From Subtercola endophyticus (GTDB lineage: Bacteria; Actinomycetota; Actinomycetes; Actinomycetales; Microbacteriaceae): DNA of 64,000 nucleotides. The stretch spans positions 434,001-498,000 of the forward strand of contig NZ_CP087997.1 of the NCBI RefSeq assembly GCF_021044565.1, read 5' to 3'. Below the pieces are notes generated by a model. The model made no database searches and was not told the origin of the DNA. It worked only from the letters and a program-made list of their open reading frames with translations. The translations under genes and the position numbers were made by a program. This document shows, piece by piece, positions 8,434 through 15,616 of this stretch. How positions within the stretch are numbered: position 1 is the first letter of the stretch; every line of letters starts with the position of its first letter.

Positions 8434-9462
8434 ATGACATCAGACTGGCTGGGCGGAGGCCTCATCGTCGGCCTCGCGGCCGTGCTCTGGCTCATCTACC
8501 TGCTGCCGACCTGGTTTCGCCGCAATGAGTTCAACGCCACCGAGCGTAATGTCGTGCGCCTGCAGCAGACCCTGCGCATTCTGGCCGAGACGGCCGAAGT
8601 TCCCGAAGAAGTGCGCGCCGAGACGAACGCGAAGAGCGTGGCCGAGCAGCAGCGAGTGCTTCGTCAGGCGACTATCAAGAGCATTCCGCCTGCGGTGCGT
8701 GCCGCGGCCAAGATCCGCCGGGCTCGTGCCGTGACCTCGGCGATTCTGGTCGTCTCACTCGCTGTCATCGTGCTGGGGTCTGTGCAGGTTGCTGTGAACG
8801 GCGCCTGGATCGTGCTCGTGGCCGGTGTGCTCGCCTCGGTATTGTGCCTCACGCGGCTCAGCCGGCTGGCGAAACTCGGCCGGGCGCTGAAGCTCCCCGC
8901 ACGCGATGCGAGCACCATCGATTCCTTCGTCATCGTGGGGGCCGGGTCGTCTCTCGACTTCGCCGGCAGCACGTCGCTCGTCGGTTCCGGCGCGGGCGTC
9001 GAGGCCGAATTCGCTGAAGCCGAGGCCGACGAAGACGGGGCAGCGGATGCTCTGGCCGACGACTCGGGATGGACGCCGGTACCCCTGCCCAAGCCGCTCT
9101 ACACCGAGCGTCGACGTCTGCGTCAGCTGAACATGGGGCAGCCCGACGCCTCCTCGTTCGGCCCGTCGAGTTCGACGTCGGTCGGCTTCGCGCAGCAGAC
9201 CGCCGAGCACGCGGAAAGCGCCCTTCGAGCGGCGGCGGCTACGTCAGAAGCCGCTCTGCGCGCGAGCTACGCGGCGGCAGATGCGGACGCGGCCACGGGT
9301 GCAGCCAGGGGCGCGGCGGCGGCGGATGCCGTCACCGAGGTCGCTCCGCAGTCGGCTGCCCCGGTCATCCCGAGCCGCTTCAGCACGATGGGTATCGTCG
9401 ACGATCTCGAGACGGGCCCGCTCGACGTCGATCGAGTTCTCGCCCGCCGTCGCGCAGGGTAA
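8434..9462 (+). CDS. glpR: GlpR-like membrane protein (gephyrin-like Glp receptor family)
   Basis: 342 residues. One N-terminal membrane helix (GGGLIVGLAAVLWLIYLLP) is followed by the conserved WFRRNEFNATERN segment, a cytoplasmic helix (~30-85), and two more membrane helices around residues 110-150. Near residue 213 is W-TPVPLPKPLY, the Trp/Pro motif resembling the Glp-binding segment of corynebacterial GlpR. The Ala-rich C-terminal part is low complexity. Position downstream of galU and rimJ matches mycobacterial Rv0996 and the corynebacterial locus, where GlpR recruits the MoeA paralogue Glp to the divisome. The partner gene normally between galU and rimJ is absent here, so Glp would have to be encoded elsewhere. 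The family call rests on synteny, topology and the motif. Confidence 0.7.
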   Translation: MTSDWLGGGLIVGLAAVLWLIYLLPTWFRRNEFNATERNVVRLQQTLRILAETAEVPEEVRAETNAKSVAEQQRVLRQATIKSIPPAVRAAAKIRRARAVTSAILVVSLAVIVLGSVQVAVNGAWIVLVAGVLASVLCLTRLSRLAKLGRALKLPARDASTIDSFVIVGAGSSLDFAGSTSLVGSGAGVEAEFAEAEADEDGAADALADDSGWTPVPLPKPLYTERRRLRQLNMGQPDASSFGPSSSTSVGFAQQTAEHAESALRAAAATSEAALRASYAAADADAATGAARGAAAADAVTEVAPQSAAPVIPSRFSTMGIVDDLETGPLDVDRVLARRRAG

Positions 9463-9549
9463 CAACCTCGCCGCCGTCCAGGATAGCGACCCTGTCGGCC
9501 CCGAACCAGCGCTGAACGGGCATCCCTTCGCCGGTGTAACGTTTCATTC

Positions 9550-10554
9550 ATGCGCTACAGATACCTCGGCAACAGCGGCCTCAAGATCTCAGAACTCACC
9601 TACGGAAACTGGCTCACTCACGGCTCGCAGGTCGAGAACGACACCGCGAAGGCGTGTGTGCGTGCGGCCCTCGACGTGGGAATTTCGAGCTTCGATACCG
9701 CCGACGTCTATGCCAACACGCAAGCCGAGGTCGTGCTCGGCGAGGCTCTGAAGGGCGAGCGCCGCGAGTCGCTCGAGATCTTCACGAAGGTCTACGGGCC
9801 CACCGGTCCGAAGGGTCACAACGACACGGGGCTGTCGCGCAAACACATCACGGAGTCGATCAACGGCTCGCTGAAGCGTTTGCAGACCGATTACGTCGAT
9901 CTGTACCAGGCGCACCGCTATGACGTCGAGACTCCGCTCGAAGAGACCATGCAGGCGTTCGCCGACCTCGTGCGGGCCGGCAAGGTGCTCTACATCGGCG
10001 TGAGCGAGTGGAACGCCCGCCAGCTTCGCGAGGGTCATGCGCTTGCGCAGCAGCTGGGCATCCAGCTCGTTTCGAACCAGCCCGAATACTCGATGCTCTG
10101 GCGTGTGATCGAGCAAGAGGTCGAACCCGTTTCGCGCGAACTCGGCATTTCGCAGATCGTCTGGTCGCCCATCGCCCAGGGCGTTCTGACGGGCAAGTAC
10201 ACCGCGGGCGGGCCGCTGCCCTCGGGCAGTCGGGCGACCGACGAAAGCGGCGGCGCGGCCATGATCAAACGCTGGCTGCAGGATGACGTGCTCAACGCCG
10301 TGGCCCGGCTCGCGCCGATCGCCGCAGACCTCGGCCTCACCCAGGCCCAGCTGGCCCTGGCGTGGGTGCTGAGCAACGACAACGTCGCCGCCGCGATCAT
10401 CGGTGCCTCGCGCCCGGAGCAGGTCACCTCGAACGCCGAGGCCTCTGGCGTGACGCTCGACCCCGACGTGCTAGCGCTCATCGACGAAATCGTCGGCCCG
10501 CTGGCCACCACAGACCCCTCCCTCACCCAGATGCCGGCCGCGCGCCAGGTGTAG
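9550..10554 (+). CDS. Aldo/keto reductase, potassium-channel beta-subunit-like group
   Basis: 334 residues, the usual AKR length. The TIM-barrel start MRYRYLGNSGLKISELTYG is typical. The catalytic tetrad is visible: Asp and Tyr in FDTADVYANTQAE, Lys in IFTKVYGP, and His in YQAHRYD. The NADPH-binding C-terminal region reads AIIGASRPEQV. The GHNDTGLSRKHI segment places it with YghZ/Kv-beta-like AKRs, which reduce aldehydes, ketones or methylglyoxal with NADPH. It stands alone after the galU set and is followed by a palindromic repeat and tRNA-Ala. Its physiological substrate cannot be told. Confidence 0.93.
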   Translation: MRYRYLGNSGLKISELTYGNWLTHGSQVENDTAKACVRAALDVGISSFDTADVYANTQAEVVLGEALKGERRESLEIFTKVYGPTGPKGHNDTGLSRKHITESINGSLKRLQTDYVDLYQAHRYDVETPLEETMQAFADLVRAGKVLYIGVSEWNARQLREGHALAQQLGIQLVSNQPEYSMLWRVIEQEVEPVSRELGISQIVWSPIAQGVLTGKYTAGGPLPSGSRATDESGGAAMIKRWLQDDVLNAVARLAPIAADLGLTQAQLALAWVLSNDNVAAAIIGASRPEQVTSNAEASGVTLDPDVLALIDEIVGPLATTDPSLTQMPAARQV

Positions 10555-10559
10555 GCCGC

Positions 10560-10625
10560 GAGCGCGACCTTTTCGGACGAGCTGAGCCGCCGCGCCCGTC
10601 GCTCTCGTCCGAAAATGTCGCTCTC
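10560..10625. repeat. Dispersed palindrome family B, copy 1
   Basis: A 66-bp imperfect inverted repeat. The left arm contains GCGACCTTTTCGGACGAG and the right arm CTCGTCCGAAAATGTCGCTC, with TGAGCCGCCG in the loop region. It lies 5 bp after the aldo/keto reductase stop codon. Related copies lie at 45113-45178 and, inverted, at 55133-55198. Confidence 0.85.
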
Positions 10626-10696
10626 GGCGGTGCTCCGCGGAGGCGGTGGTTTTCTGTGGGGGCAGCTTGCGTGATAGTCTGCTGAAGTTGTTTTGA

Positions 10697-10769
10697 GGGG
10701 CTATGGCGCAGTTGGTAGCGCGCCTCGTTCGCATCGAGGAGGTCAGGAGTTCGAATCTCCTTAGCTCCA
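10697..10769 (+). tRNA. tRNA-Ala, anticodon CGC
   Basis: A full 73-nt cloverleaf can be folded: acceptor arms GGGGCTA/TAGCTCC with one G-U pair, D-arm GCGC-AGTTGGTA-GCGC, anticodon stem CCTCG/CGAGG with loop TTCGCAT, T-arm AGGAG-TTCGAAT-CTCCT, and discriminator A. The anticodon CGC reads GCG, an abundant Ala codon in this GC-rich genome. CCA is not encoded. Confidence 0.97.
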
Positions 10770-10786
10770 CACCTCACAACACTCAG

Positions 10787-10814
10787 AAGGGCCCGTTCGG
10801 TTGAACGGGCCCTT
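10787..10814 (+). terminator. Rho-independent-type terminator after tRNA-Ala
   Basis: A perfect 12-bp GC-rich stem (AAGGGCCCGTTC / GAACGGGCCCTT) with a GGTT loop lies 17 nt after the tRNA. Only a short, weak T-rich stretch (CTTGTT) follows, as is common for actinobacterial terminators. Confidence 0.85.
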
Positions 10815-10881
10815 CTTGTTGCCTCGTGCTCGGCGACGAAACAGGGGAATGGATGCGCGCACCAACGGCTTCTAGCCTGCT

Positions 10882-12153
10882 GTGACCTTATCTGCTGTGA
10901 CCTCATCTGGGGCACCCCTATCAACCGAACGTCGCGGATGGCTGGGTGTGCTTTCTGTGGCACTCGGTTCGTTCGTACTCGTGCTCTCGGAATTCTTGCC
11001 CATCGGGCTGCTGCCCTCCATCGCCTCTGACCTGAATGTGAACATCGGCACCGCCGGGCTCATGGTGGTGGCAACCGGACTCGTGGGTGCGGTGGCGGCC
11101 CCCGTCGTGACCGTTGCGACGTCGAGCGTCGATCGCCGTGTTGTACTCCTCGCCCTCACGGTGCTGTTGGTCGTGGCAGACGCTCTCGCGGCTGTCGCTC
11201 CGAGCTTCGGAGTGCTCCTCGTGGCCAGAATGCTGCTCGGGGTGGGCATCGGCGGGTTCTGGGCGATCGGCGCCGGCATAGCGGGCAGACTGGTGAAACC
11301 GTCGTCGGCGATTCGTGCCACATCGTTCATTACCGCCGGTGTCTCGGTTGCGACAGTGGTCAGTCTTCCGCTGGGTGCGTTCGTGTCGTCGCTGGCGAGC
11401 TGGCGGCTGGCGTTCGTGATCGGCGGAGTGCTCGGATTGATCGCACTCGGCCTGCAGCTCGCGCTGCTGCCGAGCATCCCGTCGGTTCACAGGGTTCGGT
11501 TCGCCACGCTCGGTGGGCTGCTGCGAATACCCCGAGCGAGGGTCGGCCTCATCGCGACCGCATTCATCTTCGTTGCGCAGTTCGCCGCCTACACCTACAT
11601 TGCTCCGTATCTGACTGAGCTCGTCGGTGTCGGGGCCGACACGATCACGGTTGCACTTCTGGCGTTCGGTATTGCAGGCATAGCCGGCAACTTCTTGGCA
11701 GGCATCACGCTCAGCCGCAGCGTGATCGGCACTCTGGGCGCGTCGAAGCTCGTGCTCGCGGCCGCTCTTGTGCTGCTGCCGTTCCTCGCTCAATCGATGG
11801 TCGGTGTTTTTGTTCTGCTGATCATTTGGGGGCTCGTCTGGGGCGCGCTGCCTCTTGGTACGCAGACCTGGATGGCCGCAGCTTCGCCGAACGGATCCGA
11901 GAGCGGCCTCGCGCTCTTCGTAACGACCATTCAGCTCTCGATTGCCGCCGGCTCCATCGCCGGAGGTATCGCGGTCACGTCGTTCGGGCTCGCGGCAGAC
12001 TTCTGGTTCTCGGGTGCGATTGCGGTCGTCGGAGCCGCGGTGTTGCTCGGGCTCGGCTTTCGGCGGTCGAACGCGCTCGAGGCTGCGGTTCCATCGCCTG
12101 TACCCGCGCGCACGCCGGCGGCAGACGTTCCGTGCGAGCCCGCGCCCTGCTGA
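10882..12153 (+). CDS. MFS transporter, DHA1 (drug:H+ antiporter) family
   Basis: 423 residues, with about twelve hydrophobic segments. Family features include the first helix with SEFLPIGLLPSIASDLNV and the TM5 region GIGGFWAIGAGIAGRLV, close to purine ribonucleoside and drug effluxers of the AraJ/NepI/PbuE group. The likely role is proton-coupled export of small molecules across the plasma membrane. The annotated start is GTG at 10882; another in-frame GTG at 10897 lies in a local direct repeat (CTGTGACCT). The gene converges on the MarR gene with only 10 bp between stop codons. The substrate is unknown. Confidence 0.9.
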   Translation: MTLSAVTSSGAPLSTERRGWLGVLSVALGSFVLVLSEFLPIGLLPSIASDLNVNIGTAGLMVVATGLVGAVAAPVVTVATSSVDRRVVLLALTVLLVVADALAAVAPSFGVLLVARMLLGVGIGGFWAIGAGIAGRLVKPSSAIRATSFITAGVSVATVVSLPLGAFVSSLASWRLAFVIGGVLGLIALGLQLALLPSIPSVHRVRFATLGGLLRIPRARVGLIATAFIFVAQFAAYTYIAPYLTELVGVGADTITVALLAFGIAGIAGNFLAGITLSRSVIGTLGASKLVLAAALVLLPFLAQSMVGVFVLLIIWGLVWGALPLGTQTWMAAASPNGSESGLALFVTTIQLSIAAGSIAGGIAVTSFGLAADFWFSGAIAVVGAAVLLGLGFRRSNALEAAVPSPVPARTPAADVPCEPAPC

Positions 12154-12163
12154 GCGAGTGCGC

Positions 12164-12658
12164 TCAGGTCGGTGTTGGCGGCTGCCAGCCTTCGTCGGCT
12201 CTGATGGCGGTCTGAATACGTCGGGTGATCTCTCGAAGCTGCTTCTTCTGGGACTGCGTCAGCGGGTCGAGCACCAAGTGCGTGACGGTGTGAACGTGAC
12301 CGGGAGAGGCCTCGGTGAACTTTTGCTCGCCAGCCGAGGTGAGGAGGGCGAGCGTGTAGCGCCCGTCTTCGGGATCGGGCTCGCGAAGCACCCACCCGCG
12401 CGCCTCGAGGCGCGCGACCGCGCGGGAGAGCCTCGAGAGGGAGCTGTTCGCGTAGCCCGCCAGCACGCTCATGCGAAGCGTCACTTCGGGCGCGTTCGCC
12501 AGGGCGTACAGAATGCCGTACTCGAAGTGGGTGATGTCTGAGTCGCGAAGCAGTTGTGTGTCGAGCGCAGAAGGCAGCCACTCGAGCACGGTCGCCAAGC
12601 CGGCCCAGGTTGTGAGGTCGTCGCCGGTGAGGGCGGTCTGCGAAATGGGGTTGACCAT
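12164..12658 (-). CDS. MarR-family transcriptional regulator
   Basis: 164 residues from the ATG at 12658 (MVNPISQTALTG); longer in-frame starts would run into the operator region. The winged-helix core is clear: FEYGILYALANAPEVTLRMSVLAGY, the recognition helix SLSRLSRAVARLEARGWV, and the wing PEDGRYTLALLTSAG. It ends with a dimerisation helix (QSQKKQLREITRRIQTAIRA). It is divergent from the SDR gene at 12742, with a perfect palindrome between them, so it probably represses both its own gene and that oxidoreductase. The effector is unknown. Confidence 0.92.
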   Translation of the reverse strand: MVNPISQTALTGDDLTTWAGLATVLEWLPSALDTQLLRDSDITHFEYGILYALANAPEVTLRMSVLAGYANSSLSRLSRAVARLEARGWVLREPDPEDGRYTLALLTSAGEQKFTEASPGHVHTVTHLVLDPLTQSQKKQLREITRRIQTAIRADEGWQPPTPT

Positions 12659-12677
12659 GGCAACAGAATACCGATGA

Positions 12678-12699
12678 TTGACTTGACTGAGCAAGTCAA
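12678..12699. promoter_or_regulatory. Palindromic operator, probably for the MarR regulator
   Basis: The inverted repeat TTGACTTG-ACTGAG-CAAGTCAA has perfect 8-bp arms and a 6-bp spacer. It lies 20 bp upstream of the MarR start and 43 bp upstream of the divergent SDR start. A partial second site (CAAGCAAGTGAA) lies at about 12721-12732. Size and position fit a MarR dimer site controlling both genes. Confidence 0.7.
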
Positions 12700-12741
12700 G
12701 GTGCTAGCTTTTAACTTTACCAAGCAAGTGAAAGAGCAATC

Positions 12742-13533
12742 ATGGAACTGAATCTGACAGCCAAACGCGCCTTCGTGAGCGGTTCGACGAGGGGCATCGG
12801 GTACGCGATCGCGAAGGCCCTCCTGGCCGAGGGGGTGGCCGTGACGATCAACGGGAGAAGCGAGGCGGCGGTTCGCCAGGCCGTCGGCACCCTGGAGAAA
12901 GACCTACCGGGAGCAACGGTCTCAGGCGTCGTCGCCGATTTCGAGCATCCGGCCGACGTGGCCAGGCTTCTCGAAACGCTCGCAGACGTCGACATACTCG
13001 TGAACAACGTCGGACTCTTCGAAGTCGCACCCTTCGGCGACATCACCGACGCCACCTGGCAGCGCTACTTCGACGTCAACGTCATGAGCGGAGTGCGCCT
13101 CTCGCGGCATGTTCTACCCCGCATGCTCGCCCAGAACTGGGGCCGCATCATCTTCATCGGCAGCGAATCGGGCGTGAACATTCCCGCAGACATGGTGCAC
13201 TACGGCATGACCAAGGCCGGCATGCTCGCCCTCAGCAACGGTCTCGCGAAGCTCACCGGCGGCACGGCCGTCACGGTGAATACCGTGCTGGGTGGGCCGA
13301 CCTACTCCGACGGTGTCGCGCAGGCCGTCACCGAGATTGCTCGGGCGCAGGGGATGCCCGAGCAAGACATGAAGGCTGCACTCTCCGCTGCGAACACGAC
13401 CTCCCTGCTGCAGCGGTTCATCGAACCCGAAGAGATCGCGAACCTCGTGCTGTACCTGGCGAGCCCACTCTCCTCTGCCACCAACGGCGCAGCCGTGCGC
13501 GTCGACGGTGGTGTACTGACGTCGACTACGTGA
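12742..13533 (+). CDS. SDR-family NAD(P)-dependent oxidoreductase
   Basis: 263 residues. The Rossmann signature SGSTRGIGYAIAKAL (TGxxxGIG type), the structural NNVG motif (ILVNNVGLF) and the catalytic Ser...Tyr-x3-Lys set (GSESG, HYGMTKAGM) are all present. The C-terminus VRVDGGVLTSTT is typical of 3-oxoacyl-ACP-reductase-like classical SDRs. It probably oxidises or reduces an alcohol/ketone in the cytoplasm. It is divergent from the MarR gene across the TTGACTTG palindrome, so induction by the MarR ligand is likely. The substrate is not inferable. Confidence 0.93.
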   Translation: MELNLTAKRAFVSGSTRGIGYAIAKALLAEGVAVTINGRSEAAVRQAVGTLEKDLPGATVSGVVADFEHPADVARLLETLADVDILVNNVGLFEVAPFGDITDATWQRYFDVNVMSGVRLSRHVLPRMLAQNWGRIIFIGSESGVNIPADMVHYGMTKAGMLALSNGLAKLTGGTAVTVNTVLGGPTYSDGVAQAVTEIARAQGMPEQDMKAALSAANTTSLLQRFIEPEEIANLVLYLASPLSSATNGAAVRVDGGVLTSTT

Positions 13534-13564
13534 TAGTCGCTGCGTATCGCTGACCCGCTTGACC

Positions 13565-13579
13565 TTGACGTAACGTCAA
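13565..13579. promoter_or_regulatory. MerR-type operator dyad
   Basis: TTGACGTAACGTCAA is a perfect 15-bp palindrome whose left half doubles as a -35-like TTGACG. It lies 35 bp upstream of the MerR-family gene. MerR regulators bind such dyads in the promoter spacer of their own gene, so autoregulation is likely. Confidence 0.7.
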
Positions 13580-13613
13580 CCCTTATCGTCTTTCAGTGAA
13601 GGGAGGGTTGCTC

Positions 13614-14372
13614 ATGGAGTGGAGCATTCAGCAGATCGCGCGCCTCGCCGGTAAAACGAGTCGCACGCTGCGTCACTACGACGACGTCGGGCTCGTGCCG
13701 CCGAGCCGGGTCGGCGACAACGGGTATCGCTACTACGATTCCGACGCGCTGGTTCGGCTGCAGCGGGTTCTGCTGCTGCGCGAGCTCGGGCTCGGCATTC
13801 CGGCGATCGCCGGCATTCTGGCGGGGCACGACGACGACACCGTCGCGTTGCGCGCACACCTCGAGTGGCTCACCAGCGAGAAGCAGCGCCTCGATCGCCA
13901 GCTGGCGAGCGTGGCGCGAACAATCAGTGATTTGGAGAAAGGCGAAAAACCCATGGCAGAGAAGATGTTCGACGGATTCGACCACACCGTTTACAAGAAC
14001 GAGGTCGAGGAGCGTTGGGGCAAAGACTCGTACGCAGTGAGCGACACGTGGTACACCTCGATGTCGCAGACCGAGAAAGACGACTTTCTGGTGGCGGCGG
14101 CCGCGCTTGCGTCTGACTGGACGAGTGCGGCCACGAGCGGCGTAGCGACCGACGGCGCCGAGGCACAGGCCCTCGCCCAGCGCCAGTGCGACTGGTTGGC
14201 CGGCATCCCGGGCGCCCCGAAGTCGGCCGACGGGCGCCCGACCAAGCAGTACTTCACCTGGCTCGGCGACTCGTACGTCGACGACGAACGCTTCGCCGTG
14301 AACTACGGCGGGGTCGCGGGCGCAACCTTCGTGCGAGACGCCATGCGCGTCTTCGCCGACACGAACCTCTAG
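13614..14372 (+). CDS. MerR-family regulator with TipAS ligand-binding domain
   Basis: 252 residues from the ATG at 13614, chosen because GGGAGGG lies 7 nt upstream. The N-terminal MerR winged helix is unmistakable (WSIQQIARLAGKTSRTLRHY, then GYRYYDSDALVRLQRVLLLR), followed by the dimer coiled coil to about residue 105. The C-terminal half (from KMFDGFDHTVYKNE to the end) is a TipAS/albicidin-binding-type domain with conserved Trp and acidic positions. Such proteins activate multidrug-response promoters when a hydrophobic or thiopeptide ligand binds. No target gene lies downstream, so autoregulation through the 13565 dyad and distant targets are probable. Confidence 0.93.
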   Translation: MEWSIQQIARLAGKTSRTLRHYDDVGLVPPSRVGDNGYRYYDSDALVRLQRVLLLRELGLGIPAIAGILAGHDDDTVALRAHLEWLTSEKQRLDRQLASVARTISDLEKGEKPMAEKMFDGFDHTVYKNEVEERWGKDSYAVSDTWYTSMSQTEKDDFLVAAAALASDWTSAATSGVATDGAEAQALAQRQCDWLAGIPGAPKSADGRPTKQYFTWLGDSYVDDERFAVNYGGVAGATFVRDAMRVFADTNL

Positions 14373-14418
14373 CGCACAGGAGAGCGGGGCGCGGCCGTCG
14401 GGAGGGGCGGCGGTCCGC

Positions 14419-14520
14419 CGGAGGGCGTCGCTACGGTCGGAGCTGACGGCGTATGTCCGCGTAGGGCGCCCCCTGTGTGCTCAGCTCCGACCGAAGCACC
14501 CCCGTCGCGCCGCCACCTGC
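14419..14520. repeat. Dispersed repeat family C, copy 1
   Basis: A 102-bp element shared with 36280-36383. Inside it are inverted arms CGGTCGGAGCTGA (14434-14446) and TCAGCTCCGACCG (14481-14493), enclosing GGCGTATGTCCGCGTAGGG. It lies between the convergent MerR and F420-type genes. Confidence 0.85.
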
Positions 14521-14539
14521 GCGGAGACAGCGTCGACGG

Positions 14540-14920
14540 TCATCCAGCTGGTGTGAAGGTCACCTCGACGAGCGGGCTGTCTTCGATCCACGTTGCGGCC
14601 GGGTACGTCTCACCGAGGTCGCCGAGCGGCGGCAGGATGCCCGCGAAGAGCTCTTCGCGCTCCGAGTGGTCGGTGATGGGCCGCGCCGTCGCCGGCAGGT
14701 CTGCCGTTGCCGACTGCTTCAGGTGAAAGGTGAACTCTGGGTGTGCGACGAGGTTCGCGTACCACGAGCGCGGCCGGTTCGGCGTGCCGGTGATGTAGTA
14801 GCGCCCGCCGAGGCGGTGATACCAGATCTCGATGCGGCGGGGCTCATCCGACTGCCGCCCGATTGTGGTGATGTCGATGACCTGGTCTTGTGCCAGTGCG
14901 TTTGTCACGTCGTCCGTCAT
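14540..14920 (-). CDS. Nitroreductase/deazaflavin-dependent oxidoreductase family protein (DUF385)
   Basis: 126 residues from the ATG at 14920 (MTDDVTNALAQ). The pattern ITTIGRQSDEPRRIEIWYHRLGGRYYITG is typical of the Ddn/DUF385 split beta-barrel, which binds F420 or a related flavin. Downstream, PRSWYANLVAHPEFTFHLK is the family's second conserved block. Members reduce nitro compounds or quinones using F420H2. The gene is divergent from padR, across a region with four TATCGTT repeats, so it may be a PadR target. Cofactor and substrate are inferred from family only. Confidence 0.85.
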   Translation of the reverse strand: MTDDVTNALAQDQVIDITTIGRQSDEPRRIEIWYHRLGGRYYITGTPNRPRSWYANLVAHPEFTFHLKQSATADLPATARPITDHSEREELFAGILPPLGDLGETYPAATWIEDSPLVEVTFTPAG

Positions 14921-14995
14921 GTTCGCTGCCTTCTTCGTCGTAAGGTCTGTCGTCCTGACCAACGATGAGAGGTGCCTGAGCATTCCGCAAGCCCC

Positions 14996-15035
14996 TATCG
15001 TTGTCGCATATCGTTATATATCGTTGAGTATCGTT
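14996..15035. promoter_or_regulatory. Four phased TATCGTT repeats, probable PadR operator
   Basis: TATCGTT occurs at 14996, 15009, 15019 and 15029; the last three are exactly 10 bp apart, so on the same face of the helix. They lie 25-64 bp upstream of padR and upstream of the divergent F420-type gene. An operator array that could serve both genes is likely. Confidence 0.6.
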
Positions 15036-15059
15036 CGTAGGCAGACTGAGGAGGTCGTC

Positions 15060-15611
15060 ATGGCTGGTTCGTTTCCAACCGGAGGGTTCGGTATGGGTAA
15101 TCCCGCAGAAGGAATCTGGGAGGCGATGCAGCAGTTGCGCTCGGGCTTCGAGAAGCGCGTAGGCACTCGCGTCGGTCGCGGTGAGGTGCGCTCAGCAGTG
15201 CTCGCCCTGCTGGCCGAACAGCCCATGCACGGCTACCAGATCATCCACGAGATCGAAGAGCGCAGCGGCGGCAGCTGGAAGCCGAGTGCCGGCTCGGTCT
15301 ACCCGACGCTGCAGTTGCTCGCCGACGAGGGTCTCATCACGGCCGAAGAATCCAATGGCCGCAAAATCTACGCGCTGACCGAAGCGGGCCGTGAAGAAGT
15401 GGCCGGCGCCGAGACCAGCGAGTCGTCGCCCTGGGACTCGAACACCTCGTCTGACAACACGCGGTTCAGCGCCCTGCCCAAGGCGGGCGTCGAGCTGGCT
15501 CAGGCGGCAGCCCAAGTGGCCCGCACCGGGTCTGCCGAGCAGGTTCAGCAGGCCGTGACCGTGCTCGACGAGGCGCGCAAGCGGCTCTACTCGATTCTCG
15601 CTCAGGACTGA
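15060..15611 (+). CDS. PadR-family transcriptional regulator
   Basis: 183 residues from the ATG at 15060, preceded by GAGGAGG at ideal spacing. The winged-helix core is typical PadR: VRSAVLALLAEQPMHGYQII, then SAGSVYPTLQLLADEGLI and a short wing ESNGRKIYALTEAG. The N-terminus has a Gly-rich segment (FPTGGFGMG). The C-terminal ~60 residues (ELAQAAAQVARTGSAEQVQQ... ARKRLYSIL) form helices for dimerisation. PadR proteins usually repress detoxification or transport genes. The ABC1 kinase gene begins 5 bp downstream, suggesting co-transcription. Confidence 0.93.
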   Translation: MAGSFPTGGFGMGNPAEGIWEAMQQLRSGFEKRVGTRVGRGEVRSAVLALLAEQPMHGYQIIHEIEERSGGSWKPSAGSVYPTLQLLADEGLITAEESNGRKIYALTEAGREEVAGAETSESSPWDSNTSSDNTRFSALPKAGVELAQAAAQVARTGSAEQVQQAVTVLDEARKRLYSILAQD

Positions 15612-15616
15612 CGGGG

